A stretch of 64,000 nt of DNA from Calliopum simillimum (Eukaryota; Arthropoda; Insecta; Diptera; Lauxaniidae): assembly GCA_951812925.1 (NCBI GenBank), contig OX638368.1:75374909-75438908 (forward strand). Direction: 5' to 3'. The translations under genes and the position numbers were made by a program. The stretch's first letter is position 1. Each line of letters opens with the position of its first letter. Below, in pieces: positions 32,377-43,583 of the stretch. The notes below the pieces were generated by a model. It was not told the DNA's origin. It did not search any database and was given only the letters and a program-made list of their open reading frames with translations.

Positions 32377-33856
32377 AAGCCTTTAAAAAAAGGATACCTC
32401 TCAATAACACACAAAGGATTTTCTGGACCGAAAAATTAACAAAAATGGTAAGTTTTATTTTTTTTATCAAAAATATAATTTATCACAAAAATTTTAAGCC
32501 CTTGCAGACTAAAATCGGATGAAAAAATAAGGCTCTATTGTAGATTTAGTGAATGAACAGATGAAATTTTGATTCTGTTAATTTGCAAAGCAGTAGTTTA
32601 GTAGGCTTATTCACTAAATCTAGCATAGAACTGTAATTTTTTATGCGATTATGGTCTGCAAAGTCACGAAATTTTTGTAATTAAATATGTTATTGATAAA
32701 AATAATAAAACTTGATTTTTTGTAACTTTTGGGTCTCGAAAAATCTTTTGTATATTATCGAAAGATGTCCTTATTTTAAACGCTTATAACTCGAAAGCTG
32801 GGAACGCAATTGAAAAACGGTAAATTATGTCTTGTTGACAATAAATTTGGCTGTCTGAACCCGTTGACAAAAATTAATTTTACTTGTTGTTGTTTTTGTT
32901 CTATAGCTTTAAGTAGATGTCAAAACAGTGATTTTTTCACTTTTGAGCAAGGATAACTCAGGATTTTGATGGTGTAGAAAAATTTTTGTATTAAAAACAT
33001 AATTAATAGCCTTCAACTTAACATCTGTATACTCAAACTTTATATCGAAATAAGTTTTTTGCAGTCTGAGAAAAAGTGCCACGTTTGTGACATTTTTGAT
33101 GCGCCACGTTTGTGACATTTTTGTAGTTTATCGCTCATTGTAAAACACGCTTTTGAGTTCAAGATTTTTCCGAAAGAATTTTGGGTCATTTATACAAATC
33201 CTACAAAAAAATTGTTTCATGCATAAAATAAAATGTACTACCTGGGAGTGCCGAGTGCCACGTTTGTGACCATAATTTAAAAAAAAAACTGCTTTTGTTT
33301 ATAAACTGCCCTATAAATCGCAAACAGATTTCTTTTTGGACGCGTCTTGACATGATGTCCTTTGGGTGATGGATAGTGATCAGAACTAATGCTTATGTAT
33401 TGCAATATATTGACTGAAACAGTAGTACCATGCAGTAGTAGCATAATGCTTTCAAGAAATTTTTTTTTTCCAAAACTAGGGGACAGTTTTCAATTCGAAA
33501 TTGTGCCCTCTAAAAATTATTTAAAACTGCAGATGAGCTCAGAATATTGTAGCCTCAAGTATTTACTTAATATGTGTAGCAACTAGTTTTCTGTTCTATT
33601 TCTGTTTTTTGGTCGTTTTTCATCGTTTTGTGTATAAAAAGTAGGGGTAGGACATGCCACGTTTGTGACATTTGGGGTATATTTGCAAACTTTCAAAGTA
33701 GACCAATAAATATTTGGTTTTAAAATTGATACGCTCTATTAGAAAAGCATAATGTCTAACTTATAGCGTAATTTTTTGTGAAAAAAAAGCCTACTGTATA
33801 GGTGAAATCGCCAGAGGACACAAAAAGCACAGTTATCTGAGAATCACCCATATCTC

Positions 33857-34002
33857 CATATGAAAAAATCGAAAAATCGCTCAAAATCCAATATGAGGCA
33901 GAAAGTTGCAATTTTTAGCATTATAATTATAATTATCCAGCTGAAAATTGCAACTTTGAGCGATTTTGAGGATTTAGAGCGATTTTTCGATTTTTTCATA
34001 TG
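33857..34002. repeat. 146-bp hairpin repeat
   Basis: CATATGAAAAAATCGAAAAA at 33857 pairs with its complement ending at 34002, and the arms continue through GCTCAAAATCC-like sequence. The overlapping plus and minus frames here are mirror translations of the hairpin. Confidence 0.65.
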
Positions 34003-34379
34003 GCTATATCTCGGTAACGAGCCGAGATATTGTTTTGATGACTTCAGCAATGTTGTAGCTATTGTAAAAAAAATGCCGAACAAACTTAACCGAAAAAAAT
34101 TCATCTAGTGCCTTAAAATCGCAAAAATGACCATAAAATCCTTATATGAGTCAACTTTGCAAAACGCTCTGGCAGAATTACTTGTTTCGGCGAGTACTTT
34201 CGACGCCTTCACCGTCAATGACTTGAAAAATGTTGCACTGTGTAATTTAACAAACGTTTATTCCAACAACGAAGCGCTTGCTTTAAGCTATACAAACTTC
34301 TTTTTAATCTGCACACTCGTTTTGTTCCATCATTGTAGCCTTTTGATTGTTACATAAATATTTCTCCTTCTACGTAAAA
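34003..34379. other. Unrecognised stretch
   Basis: A 76-codon plus frame (34127-34357) shows no known motif. The region could be a fragment of a host or transposon gene, but there is no positive evidence. Confidence 0.35.
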
Positions 34380-36660
34380 TTGAGATAAGGGCATATTATT
34401 GCTAACTGCTATACTCAATACTGCACATATTGTTCCCAATTTGCCACTGTACTAAACGTTTCTTTGTAGTCTATACCTTGACTAACCTGGCTTTAAACTT
34501 ATCTACTGTTCCATCAGGATTCATCTTCACTCGAAAAACCCACTTTGACTTCTGCCATCTTCCATGTTGTATTTTCTCTAAGTGAATTAATCTCGGAATT
34601 CATTGCCACCTTCCACTGTTTACTATTAATCGCTTCCGTAAACCTCATAGGAGTTTCAATTTTATTTATAAAATCTTGTAATTCCATTACAAAGTCATCA
34701 TACTTGGAATTTGATAACAATGTTCGATCTCTTAATCGTTTTATTAATGGCATTTCAAAGTCGTTTTCTTCATCAATAACACTCTTATTTGATTGAAATC
34801 CATAAAAATCACTAGCATCAGAAAATTCATCTTGTGTACAGTCTTCAAACGGTTCATCTTCTACGGTATCTTGCGTATCATTTTCAATACTTGGTTGATT
34901 AATATCATGTACGGCATCTTTACTATTAAATTGTTGTTCTTCTTCACGTATAATACAGTCACCTTCTGTGTAACTTCGTTTAAAATCTTTAAACTTTAGC
35001 TTAACTTCATCTAAGTTGTTGTCATCATCACAAGTAGTGTTGTTGTCTTCACCACTAACATTGTTGTTATTTTCATCATTTGTATCCTTAGCCATACACG
35101 ACTTTGGTTTCTCAACAAATTTTACATCACGAGACAAAATCACTTTACATCTGTGTTTGATATAAACTCGATGTCGTTCATCATTATCATACCCAATTAG
35201 ATAACCTTTTGTAGCTTTGGCATCCATCTTTTTCCTCTTTTGGCTAGGTATGTGGACCTAGCATTCACTGGATATTATTCTTAAATGATTTATTCTAGGC
35301 TTCTTTCCCATCCATAAATCAAAAGGAGATTTATCTTCTACTGATGACTTTCCAGTTCTGTTTAGTATGTAATATAGCTGTTCTTACTAATTCAGCCCAT
35401 ATCGCATCTCGAAACTTTGCATCCTCATTTGAGTACTTGAATGTACGAGCCATCTCAACAACTGTACGATTTTCTCTTTCACTAGCACCATTCTGTTATG
35501 GGGTGTAAGGTGCTGTTAACCTCTGTGTAACACCATATTTCTTTAAAATAATCTTAACTTCATGGTTGTTAAACTCTCCACCGTTGTCGCTTAATAATTC
35601 TTTAACGGGATAACCATGAGTTTTCGCTGTCATCAAAACTTTTTCTAAGCATCCTTTGACATCTGATTTTTGTTTTATAACAAGCCCAAAACGGTACTCG
35701 GTATTGGCATCTTTGAATATTAACAGGTACTTCATCTTACCAAACGATTCACTAAATGGACCAACAACATTTTTATGAGCACACCTGGACTTTTGGCTTT
35801 CACTCTATGACCAAACGAAAATCGATGGACTTTTCCATAGATACACGGCTCACAAACGGTTCTAACAACTTTTGTTGTACCCATATCATTCTTTAGCATC
35901 TTCTTTATGATAAAGTTGCAGTAAATCGGAATTTTGAACTGCATTAACCTGTTCTTTATCCTCTTGTACTATGGTCCTAATATTAGCATTATATAAGGAT
36001 CTACATACTGACCTTGATCCACATATAAGTTCTTCACCATTAACAATCAATTTACAATTATTAGTTGTTGATACAAATTTACTATTGTTAAAGATAACAC
36101 CTCGGTTTTATTTCTGCATTTGGATTCTATTTCTATCGTTCCTTTACCAATAGTTTGTAGAACTTCCTTACCAGCTGCTTTAATAAAATTCGGATTTGAA
36201 AATGGCTCAAAAGCCTTAAAAATTTATTTTTTGTTTGTTACATGACGTGTTGTTCCGTTATCGATCCACCATCCTGCGGCATCGGCATCTTGCACCGGCA
36301 TTGACTTCTTCATACAATATTCTTAAACAATTTTGAGACACAGCTTTTGCCTCAATCACTTCTTTTGGCTTAGGCTTACCATCAGCTACACACGTACCCA
36401 ATGCCCTTTCTTATTGCAGTAATTACAAACGGCTTTTCCATATAAATCTGTTTTTTCTTTATAGGATTTCTTCTTATCAGCAGTTGCACTAGCTGCTGGC
36501 AGTAAAGGTTTTCTTAATTTACCTTCTATAACATCAATTGCTTGCTCCTTCATGGTAATCCAAAAGATCACGCATTTTAGGCTTCCACACTGGATAATCC
36601 GACTCGTTTTGCAATGGCTTTATACGTTTTGAAAAGTCCATTTTTATTTCTTGAATTTAC
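34380..36660 (-). pseudogene. Decayed Copia element 2
   Basis: Minus-strand pieces in correct order: Gag start (about 36560-36650, with the WKPKMRDLLDYHEG phrase), zinc knuckle CNYCNKKGH near 36400, GAG-pre-integrase (CEPCIYGKVHRFSFG, about 35830), integrase core (LLSDNGGEFNN, 35600; APYTP, 35500), the integrase C-terminus and acidic linker (34514-35227), and the first RT residues (MNPDGTVDKFKARLV, about 34480) before truncation near 34400. Several frameshifts and stops are present and most of RT and RNase H is gone. It is a different family from the intact copy and much older. A possible LTR remnant starts TGTTACGCTAGGCATGG (minus) near 36965. Confidence 0.85.
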
Positions 36661-37869
36661 CAATTTTTCTTGAGATTTCTTCATTGATTTTTTTTATTCT
36701 TGATTAATCTGCAAAACTCCTTCTTGATGGTTTGCTTGATCTTGATCTTAAAAAATTCTTAATTTTTGAAGATTTCTTGGTTCAAAAAAAAATTTTTTGA
36801 AAAATTTTCTCATTTTGAAGTCTCTTGACAAAATTTTCTGACTATATTTTATTTCACAGAGCTTCCTATTGTAGTTGAATGTTTATTTACGAATGAAAAA
36901 TATAAACTACTGTATTGAAAAACAAAAAGAAAACTAAATTTCAGGCATTCCATGCCTAGCGTAACAAGATCTGCCACACCCCTTCCGATTTCGCTGAAAT
37001 TTGGTACATGGTTTCGTTTCTTTTTTTCGATTTTTTTTTGTGGCTTGTGGGTGGGGGGTGCAAAAAGTGGAAAAATCCGTAAAATGCGACAAACTCCTCA
37101 AATAATTGTCAATAACTTGGCCATTTCTTAACCGATTTTCATGTTTAGACTTTTTTTGGAAAGGTATTGAATCAGGCTATAAGCTCACAAAATTTTTCGT
37201 AGTTGATGAAAAGTACTAAATTTACTACTATTTTAGTACTAAACTACAAAAAACGTGCCCAAGTACACGTTTTTTACCTTCCAAAATATATCACTAGTTT
37301 ACAAAATTCAAAAAAATCTCTGTGACCAAGACTTCTTTATAAAATTCTTATGTGGTGTGGTTCCCTAAGCTCAAAAAAAAAATTTAAAAAAAATATTCAT
37401 GGATAGGTTTCCGAGATATCGGCCGAATCATTTTTTTGCGTTTTTTGAAAAAGGTGACCAATCATTATTCCGAATAAATTTCGTTTGGACTGACGGATTT
37501 GACCAAAATTATATTTTTATGAGAGACAATTAAATTGTCAAGAACTTTTTTATACATTTCGACCTCATCCGAATATTAACTGCGGAGATATGAATTTATA
37601 TTTACGAACTTTATTATATTTTTTTGGGAGTTCTGTGATCGAAAACTCTTTTTATCACCTCAAAAAGAAAGAATCTGCCAAATGACCTCACAATTTATAC
37701 CTTTTTTGCAAAGCATAGACTTTTGCAAAAATTTTAAGCCTTCAATGAGCAAAATCCATGGACTTATAAGAAAGTTACAGACCTTAAAGTGAGATCACCT
37801 ATTTTTAAAATTTTTCCAACTTTTCTTTAATTTGAATTTAAATCTCTCAAAGACTTTATTATATCATTG
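36661..37869. other. Nothing firmly recognised
   Basis: The first ~300 bp are probably the leader/LTR of Copia 2. The rest is AT-rich with no gene. One stretch near 37000-37060 is T/G-rich. Confidence 0.35.
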
Positions 37870-38423
37870 TTATTTTTAAAAATGGTTAAGACTCTATTTT
37901 CCTTGCTGCCATCCTTTTGACTTTCTCTTATAAGAAACCAGTTGTAGTCTCCCATCATTGTTTCATCCTAGTATCCTTGGTTTCTTTCTCAATATTTTTT
38001 ATCTGTTGATGGAATCTTTCACCATGGTCATCACTTAAATGACCTAGGTTTGGTGGAAAGAAGACCAAATGAGAGTGGAGGAAATGAATTTTAAGGGACA
38101 TGAGGGCTCCTGTAAAGAAAAAATAAAAGGATTGTTTTATAAAAAAAAACTGTGCATAATTTTTACTTTTCTTGTTTCCAAGAAAGCCATCGACTATAAG
38201 TTTAAAGGAATTGAAAGCTGCCTCTTCATCTACAGTTAACTTCAATTTGAAATACTCATCCTTAAGTGATATTTTAATCTGAATATCCCTTCTCTGATTT
38301 AAGCGTCGGATAGTTAACCGATTTTAAATGTAGAAACGCATCTTCAGATTTGTCTAATGCTTTTATAAAATTTTTTAAAAGGCCCAATTTGATATGAATT
38401 GGTGGAAGAATGATGTCACACTT

Positions 38424-39794
38424 CACGGTGCTTGTGGGAGAATTTAAATCAAATTTTGATGTACCTCGGATTTTTTTGTAAATTCTTATTATAGATGTCA
38501 ATAGAAGTTATTCTATGCAAAAAATAAAATTATAGAGGTGGCGCTTTTTTAAAGATAATCCCTTTTCCAATTGGGGCATTTTCCCATACAAAAAAATAAA
38601 TTTTTTTTTTTAACTACATTAAACAAAAATCAAAATAATCACATTCGATGTGTTTTGCGATGCTTCACGCGAATCCGACCTCAGAATCGCTCTATCGTGT
38701 ATAGTTTTTGAGATATTCTAATCTAAAAGCCGAAAAAAGTCGTTTTTTGCCATGTTTTGAAGCTATATAACTATGTAACATATCATTTATTCGTTAAATG
38801 TGGTTAAAATACTTGAAAGTCATGATCTTTTCCTTTAAAATATAATTTAAATTATGTTTATATCTTCATGCTTCTAAGAGATATCGTAGACCAAAATATT
38901 GGCTAAACGGGTTTTTTGCACTTTTGTGTCTTTTTAGGTTAAGATATCTTTAAGGAAAAAAAAGATGTCAACATTATTTAAATTAGGTTTTAAAGGCAAA
39001 GATAAGGACTTTAAAGTTGTTTACCAGATTTGACGAAACTAAAATTTCTTTCACATTTTAAGCATGTTTAACGAACCGACCATTTTAAAATTAAGCCGTA
39101 ACAACACTCGGGTGTCAAACGGCTGAATTTACAAGTAGTCGGTTCGTTGAACATGTTTAAAATGTGAAAGAAATTTTAATTTCGTTAAATCTGATAAACA
39201 ACTTTAAAGTCCTAATCTTTGCCTTTAAAACCTAATTTAAATTATGTTGATATCTTTTTTTTCGTCAAAGATATCCTAACCTAAAAAGACACAAAAGTGC
39301 AAAAAACCCGTTTAGCCAATATTTCGGTCTACGATATCTCTTAGAAGCATGAAGATATAAACATAATTTAAATTAGATTTTAAAGGAAAAGATCATGACT
39401 TTCAAGTATTTTAACCACATTTAACGAATAAATGATATGTTACATAGTTATATAGCTTCAAAACATGGCAAAAAACGACTTTTTTCGGCTTTTAGATTAG
39501 AATATCTCAAAAACTATACACGATAGAGCGATTCTGTGGTCGGATTCGCGTGAAGCATCGCAAATCACATCGAATGTGATTATTTTGATTTTTGTTTAAT
39601 GTAGTTAAAAAAAAAATTTTATTTTTTTGTATGGGAAAATGCCCCAATTGGAAAAGGGATTATCTTTAAAAAAGCGCCACCTCTATAATTTTATTTTTTG
39701 CATAGAATAACTTCTATTGACATCTATAATAAGAATTTACAAAAAAATCCGAGGTACATCAAAATTTGATTTAAATTCTCCCACAAGCACCGTG
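38424..39794. mobile_element. CACGGTG foldback element 1 (possibly Chapaev-like)
   Basis: A 1371-bp near-perfect palindrome whose ends are CACGGTGCTTGTGGG and complement, flanked by a 4-bp ACTT duplication (38420-38423 and 39795-39798). Removing it with one ACTT restores the host reading VDKCDIILPP, confirming both ends. CAC-starting TIRs with 4-bp duplications fit the Chapaev branch of CMC transposons; Transib, which also starts CAC, makes 5-bp duplications. There is no coding capacity. The arms meet near 39109. A larger element with the same terminus is at 58423-60505. Confidence 0.85.
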
Positions 39795-40600
39795 ACTTGT
39801 CTACAAGCGGATTATATTTAATGTTTGCTTCGCCCGGTATAAATGCCATTCGTTCGCCTCAGTGCTGGCCACAAGCACGACTATCCCACATACAAAGAAA
39901 ACAGCAGTGTTTCGTGTATCCACCTTTTAATCCTAGCAATATTCCAACCATTTTCAAATCGGAACAGATTTTCCACTTGTGTTCGTTGTAATTGATAAAA
40001 ACCAAAATTTGCGCAATTGCGTCATATGCTTATTGCGGACGGAATGAGCAATAGGAATAGATGGTTTTTCGTTTCCATTATGTAGTAAAACTACCTTTAA
40101 ACTTTCTTTGCTGCTATCGATAAATAAGCGCCAATCTTCTTTATCATAAGACTCTTTCAATTTTTCAAATAGAGCAGGAACATCATGGCAATAGCAGACG
40201 TTTGCAGCTTTTGTATAATGTTGGGCGAAACACTCATGTCGAATTCTATGATAGGATGATATCACGTCAGGAGCGCAGAAGTTTTTCTCCTTCATGCGAG
40301 ATGTCAACCACTCTGATTTTTGTTTTGTAAGGTCAAGCTCTCGAATCCAATCATTTAGCATTGGTTGAGTCATAAGTGTTGGTGTTTTTCCTACTTCAAA
40401 CTCACTACCACTTGCAATTTCATCTTCGGGAAATGTTTGGCAAAAAGTGGTACTCATATTTTCGGAAAAATCTCCACAGGAAATGTTGCCTAAAGCTGGT
40501 GACGTTACGGATTCGACCAATGGATAATCTATTTTCATAAATCGTCCAATGCCCAACTTTTTTGTTGCACAAAAGTAGCAGTCACTATCATGGTTTACAG

Positions 40601-43079
40601 CAGACATGTCAAACTCGCGGCCCATTAACTTTCAATCTGCGGCCCAAATGTTGAAATAAGAATAAATATTGGACTAATACAATTGCATTTAATTTTTTTA
40701 AATTTTTTTTTCAGATTCAAAATTGCCAAAGTTGGACGAAAGTCCATAAACTAGTTTCCATTCCACAGTAACCGTGGCAACTCGTTGAAATGTAAATTCT
40801 CGCTACTTGTTAACAAAAAAGTTGTACATTAAATTCAACAGTTCAGGTCCATATAACTCTCTTGCTCGCACTCATTGCCGAATACAAGAACTGTCAAATA
40901 ACAAGCATTTTCATTTCTCGTTTAATGCGCCCTTTTCGTTGAAATATTCATTATTTAACTTGTTATAAAACCTTCAAGGAAACAAAATTATAGAATATAT
41001 ATTGAGAAACAACTATGTCGATGTCCAAGCCAAGCTGCAGTAAAAGAAAATTTCAGATGAGCATCGCATTTTCCAAGAAAAGTGGGAATTGGAATATTTT
41101 TGCTGTGAAACCAAGGACAAAATAATATATTTAGTTTGCAATAATAATATTGGTGTCCCAAAATTATATAATATTAAAAGACATTATGAGCAACATAAAT
41201 CTAAATACGATCAGTTTGAAGGACTACTGCGGCAAGACAAGTTAAAGGAGCTTAAATCCAAATTGAAAAGTCAACAACTAATGCTTACCAAATCAATGCA
41301 AGAAAACGAATCAGCGGTTCATGCAAGCTATGTGTTATCGCAGATGATAGCTAAACATTCAAAACCTTTTACTGAAGGAGATTTTGTTAAGCAATGCCTT
41401 TTAAAAGCTGCTGAAATTGTTTGTCCTGGAAGCATCAAAGCTTTTCAAGGAATTTCGCTTTCTCGGAACACTGTTGCTGAAGGAGTGGCTGATTTAGCTG
41501 AAAATTTGAGAGACCAAATTAAAGTAAAATCTTCATGTTTTGAAGCATTTTCGTTGGCGTGTGACGAAAGTACAGATATTTGTGGAGTGGCCCAGTTAGC
41601 TGTTTTTATTCGCGCTGTTGATGTTGAATACAATATTTATGAGGAACTTTTAGAACTGGTGCCAATGTATGACAGGACTACAGGAGAGGATATTTTTGAA
41701 GTGGTGTGTGATCTGCTACAAAAGTATAATTTACCTTTACAAAAATTGTTTTCAGTAGCTACGGATGGAACACTTTCTATGACGGGTATTCATGTTGGTT
41801 TCATTGCAAGACTACAACGAAAATACAGTGAGGTATGCGGCGAAAGAAATATTTTTCATCATGTGCATTGCATTATTCACCAGGAAGTTTTATGTACAAA
41901 AGTTATTAAAATGGATCACATTATCAAACCGATTAAAAAATTTATTAATTTTATACCAGCGTCAATTTACTGCGTTTTTACAAAGTTTAGAAAGCGAATA
42001 CTGTGGCTTGCCTTATTACACCGAAGTGCGCTGGCTATAATGCTCTAAAACTCTGGAAAGATTTTGGAACTTGAAAGACGTGATAATAGTATTTTTAGAA
42101 GAAAAAGGACAAAATACTGAGCTATTGTATGATGGAATATTTTTGCAAAACCTTTCCTTTATGGTTGATATAACGAAACACTTGGCAGATTTGAATTCGA
42201 AACTACAAGGACAAGGCCAAATTATAATAGCAATGAATGACCAAATTAAAGCTTTCTAATTAAAATTACATCTGTGGAAAAATCAGCTACAAAATGATAT
42301 CTTGATACATTTTCCAACATGCAAAGCATACAAAGATGTTACTGCAGGTATTTCATACCAAAAATATGTGGAAAAACTTAATGATTTAAGGATTGAGTTC
42401 GACAGACGTTTTGAAGATTTCAAGTTATTAGAAGACCAATTTCCTCTATTTTCAAACCCGTTTTCTATTGAAATTGATAAAGTGTCAAGCCATCTCCAAA
42501 TGGAAATAATTGTAATTCAATGCGACACAAATTTAAAGTCAAAATTTTCTGAAGTGGGTGTTCCAGAATTTTACAAATACTTGCCTAAGCGATTTCAACA
42601 AACTCACAAATATGCAATAGAAATAATATCTATGTTTGGCAGTTCTTATGTGTGTGAACAATTATTTTCACTAATGAAAGGAAACAAGTTTCCTGCTAGG
42701 ACAAGACTGACAGATTCTCATCTCGGGTCAGTGTTAAAAGTTATATCGGCAAATACAATTTCTCCCGATATTGAAGTTTTAACTAAAAATAAAAGGCCGC
42801 AGTTGTCTGAAAGAAAACATTAAAAACAAATAAATAGTTTACTTTAGTTCCTCAGTTCCATTGGTTGAAATAGTCATTTATTCATTTATTATATTAATTA
42901 AATTATTATTTATTATTTTTTACTTTGTCTTTGTATATGAATTAAACTTCTTAAATATATATAAAAAATATGTATATTTTAAAACAATTTTCTTATTTTA
43001 ATTCGTTAATTTTTGCGGCCCGCCAAAACTGAAATCCCCCATCATTTGGCCCAGTTGGAAATTGAGTTTGACATGCCTG
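40601..43079 (+). mobile_element. hAT transposon (ZBED5/GTF2IRD2-like branch)
   Basis: The ends CAGACATGTCAAACTC and GAGTTTGACATGCCTG are imperfect TIRs, with GGCCC motifs just inside both. They are flanked by a perfect 8-bp duplication GTTTACAG (40593-40600 and 43080-43087), the hAT signature. It is 2479 bp with one decayed transposase gene. It inserted in the N-terminal part of the GERFHQ-family gene. Confidence 0.92.
41015..42823 (+). pseudogene. hAT transposase, decayed
   Basis: An ATG at 41015 is followed by a +1 shift, then a BED-finger-like start (KLYNIKRHYEQH) lacking one Cys. The main frame 41089-42048 includes ASYVLSQMIAKHSKPFTEGD, FSLACDESTDICGVAQLAVF (first catalytic Asp) and VATDGTLSMTG (second). 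A frame change near 42000 leads to YTEVRWL. Stops at about 42041 and 42257 interrupt it. The last frame (42302-42823) ends with the hATC dimerisation block SSYVCEQLFSLMKGNKFPAR and LTDSHLGSVL. The order matches the GTF2IRD2/ZBED5-type hAT family (about 600 residues). At least two shifts and two stops make it inactive. Confidence 0.92.
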
Positions 43080-43583
43080 GTTTACAGGCTGTCGCAACCA
43101 AATCATCGGTGAAAGGAATTTGAATTTTCGCCTAATACATAAAAAGTTAGTTTTAATGCAAACCTATTGATAAAAACCAATTACTTCTTGCCAATGGACC
43201 AAGCACTTAAAGTCTCTTGACAGACATGACATAAGGAGTGAGATCGAAAAAATCTTAGATCTTTGTTGATCTTAGTTTTGATTTTTTTTTTATTTAATTG
43301 ATAATATTTTACAAATTACAGAAAAATAAAACTTTTATAGTTCTAACCACTATTTATGAACTCGTGGACCTTTTTTGGTAAGCCTTCCATTAGAGATTTG
43401 ATAGTTGTTCCAGACACCTTTTTGGAACAGTTTGCCCATCTCCTTTTAAAATCTTCGATATTTTGGGACACCTTTTTAGTGCTCTTTAAGTTTCTTTTCA
43501 CAAGAGTCCAATATCCCTCCACTGGTCTTAGCTCCGGACAATTTGGAGGATTGGCCTCTCGGTACAAAAACTATGGTACTATT

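Larger units (their letters stand above)
27419..33850. mobile_element. TIR foldback element interrupted by Copia
   Basis: The ends are inverted TGGGTGATCCTAAGATAACT (27419) and a near-complement ending at 33850, with TA on both sides. Inner arms (about 27860-28048 and 32783-32960) are also inverted copies. Without the Copia (28054-32376 plus one AAGCC) it is about 2.1 kb. The 14-bp motif GCCACGTTTGTGAC occurs six times, always in + orientation (27598, 27618, 33078, 33103, 33257, 33656). No transposase was found. The superfamily is probably TA-duplicating, but that is weakly supported. Confidence 0.65.
37870..43130 (-). pseudogene. Transposon-type gene of an uncharacterised arthropod family (GERFHQ family), split twice
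   Basis: Three minus-strand segments read as one protein: 43130-43088, 40600-39795 and 38423-37870. Landmarks in order: NHDSDCYFC near the N-terminus, WLTSRMKEKN, DWRLFIDSSKESLKVVLLHN, a Cys-rich GGYTKHCCFLCMWDSR (about 39880), DIILPPIHIKLGLLKNFIKA, FNSFKLIVDGFLGN, ALMSLKIHFLHSHL and SDDHGERFHQ. I recognise this as a protein family repeated in many arthropod and cnidarian genomes, often as transposon-like copies, but I know no assigned function; an RNase-H-like fold is a guess from DSS and similar motifs. It is split by a foldback (38424-39794) and a hAT (40601-43079), and carries frameshifts. Confidence 0.75.
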
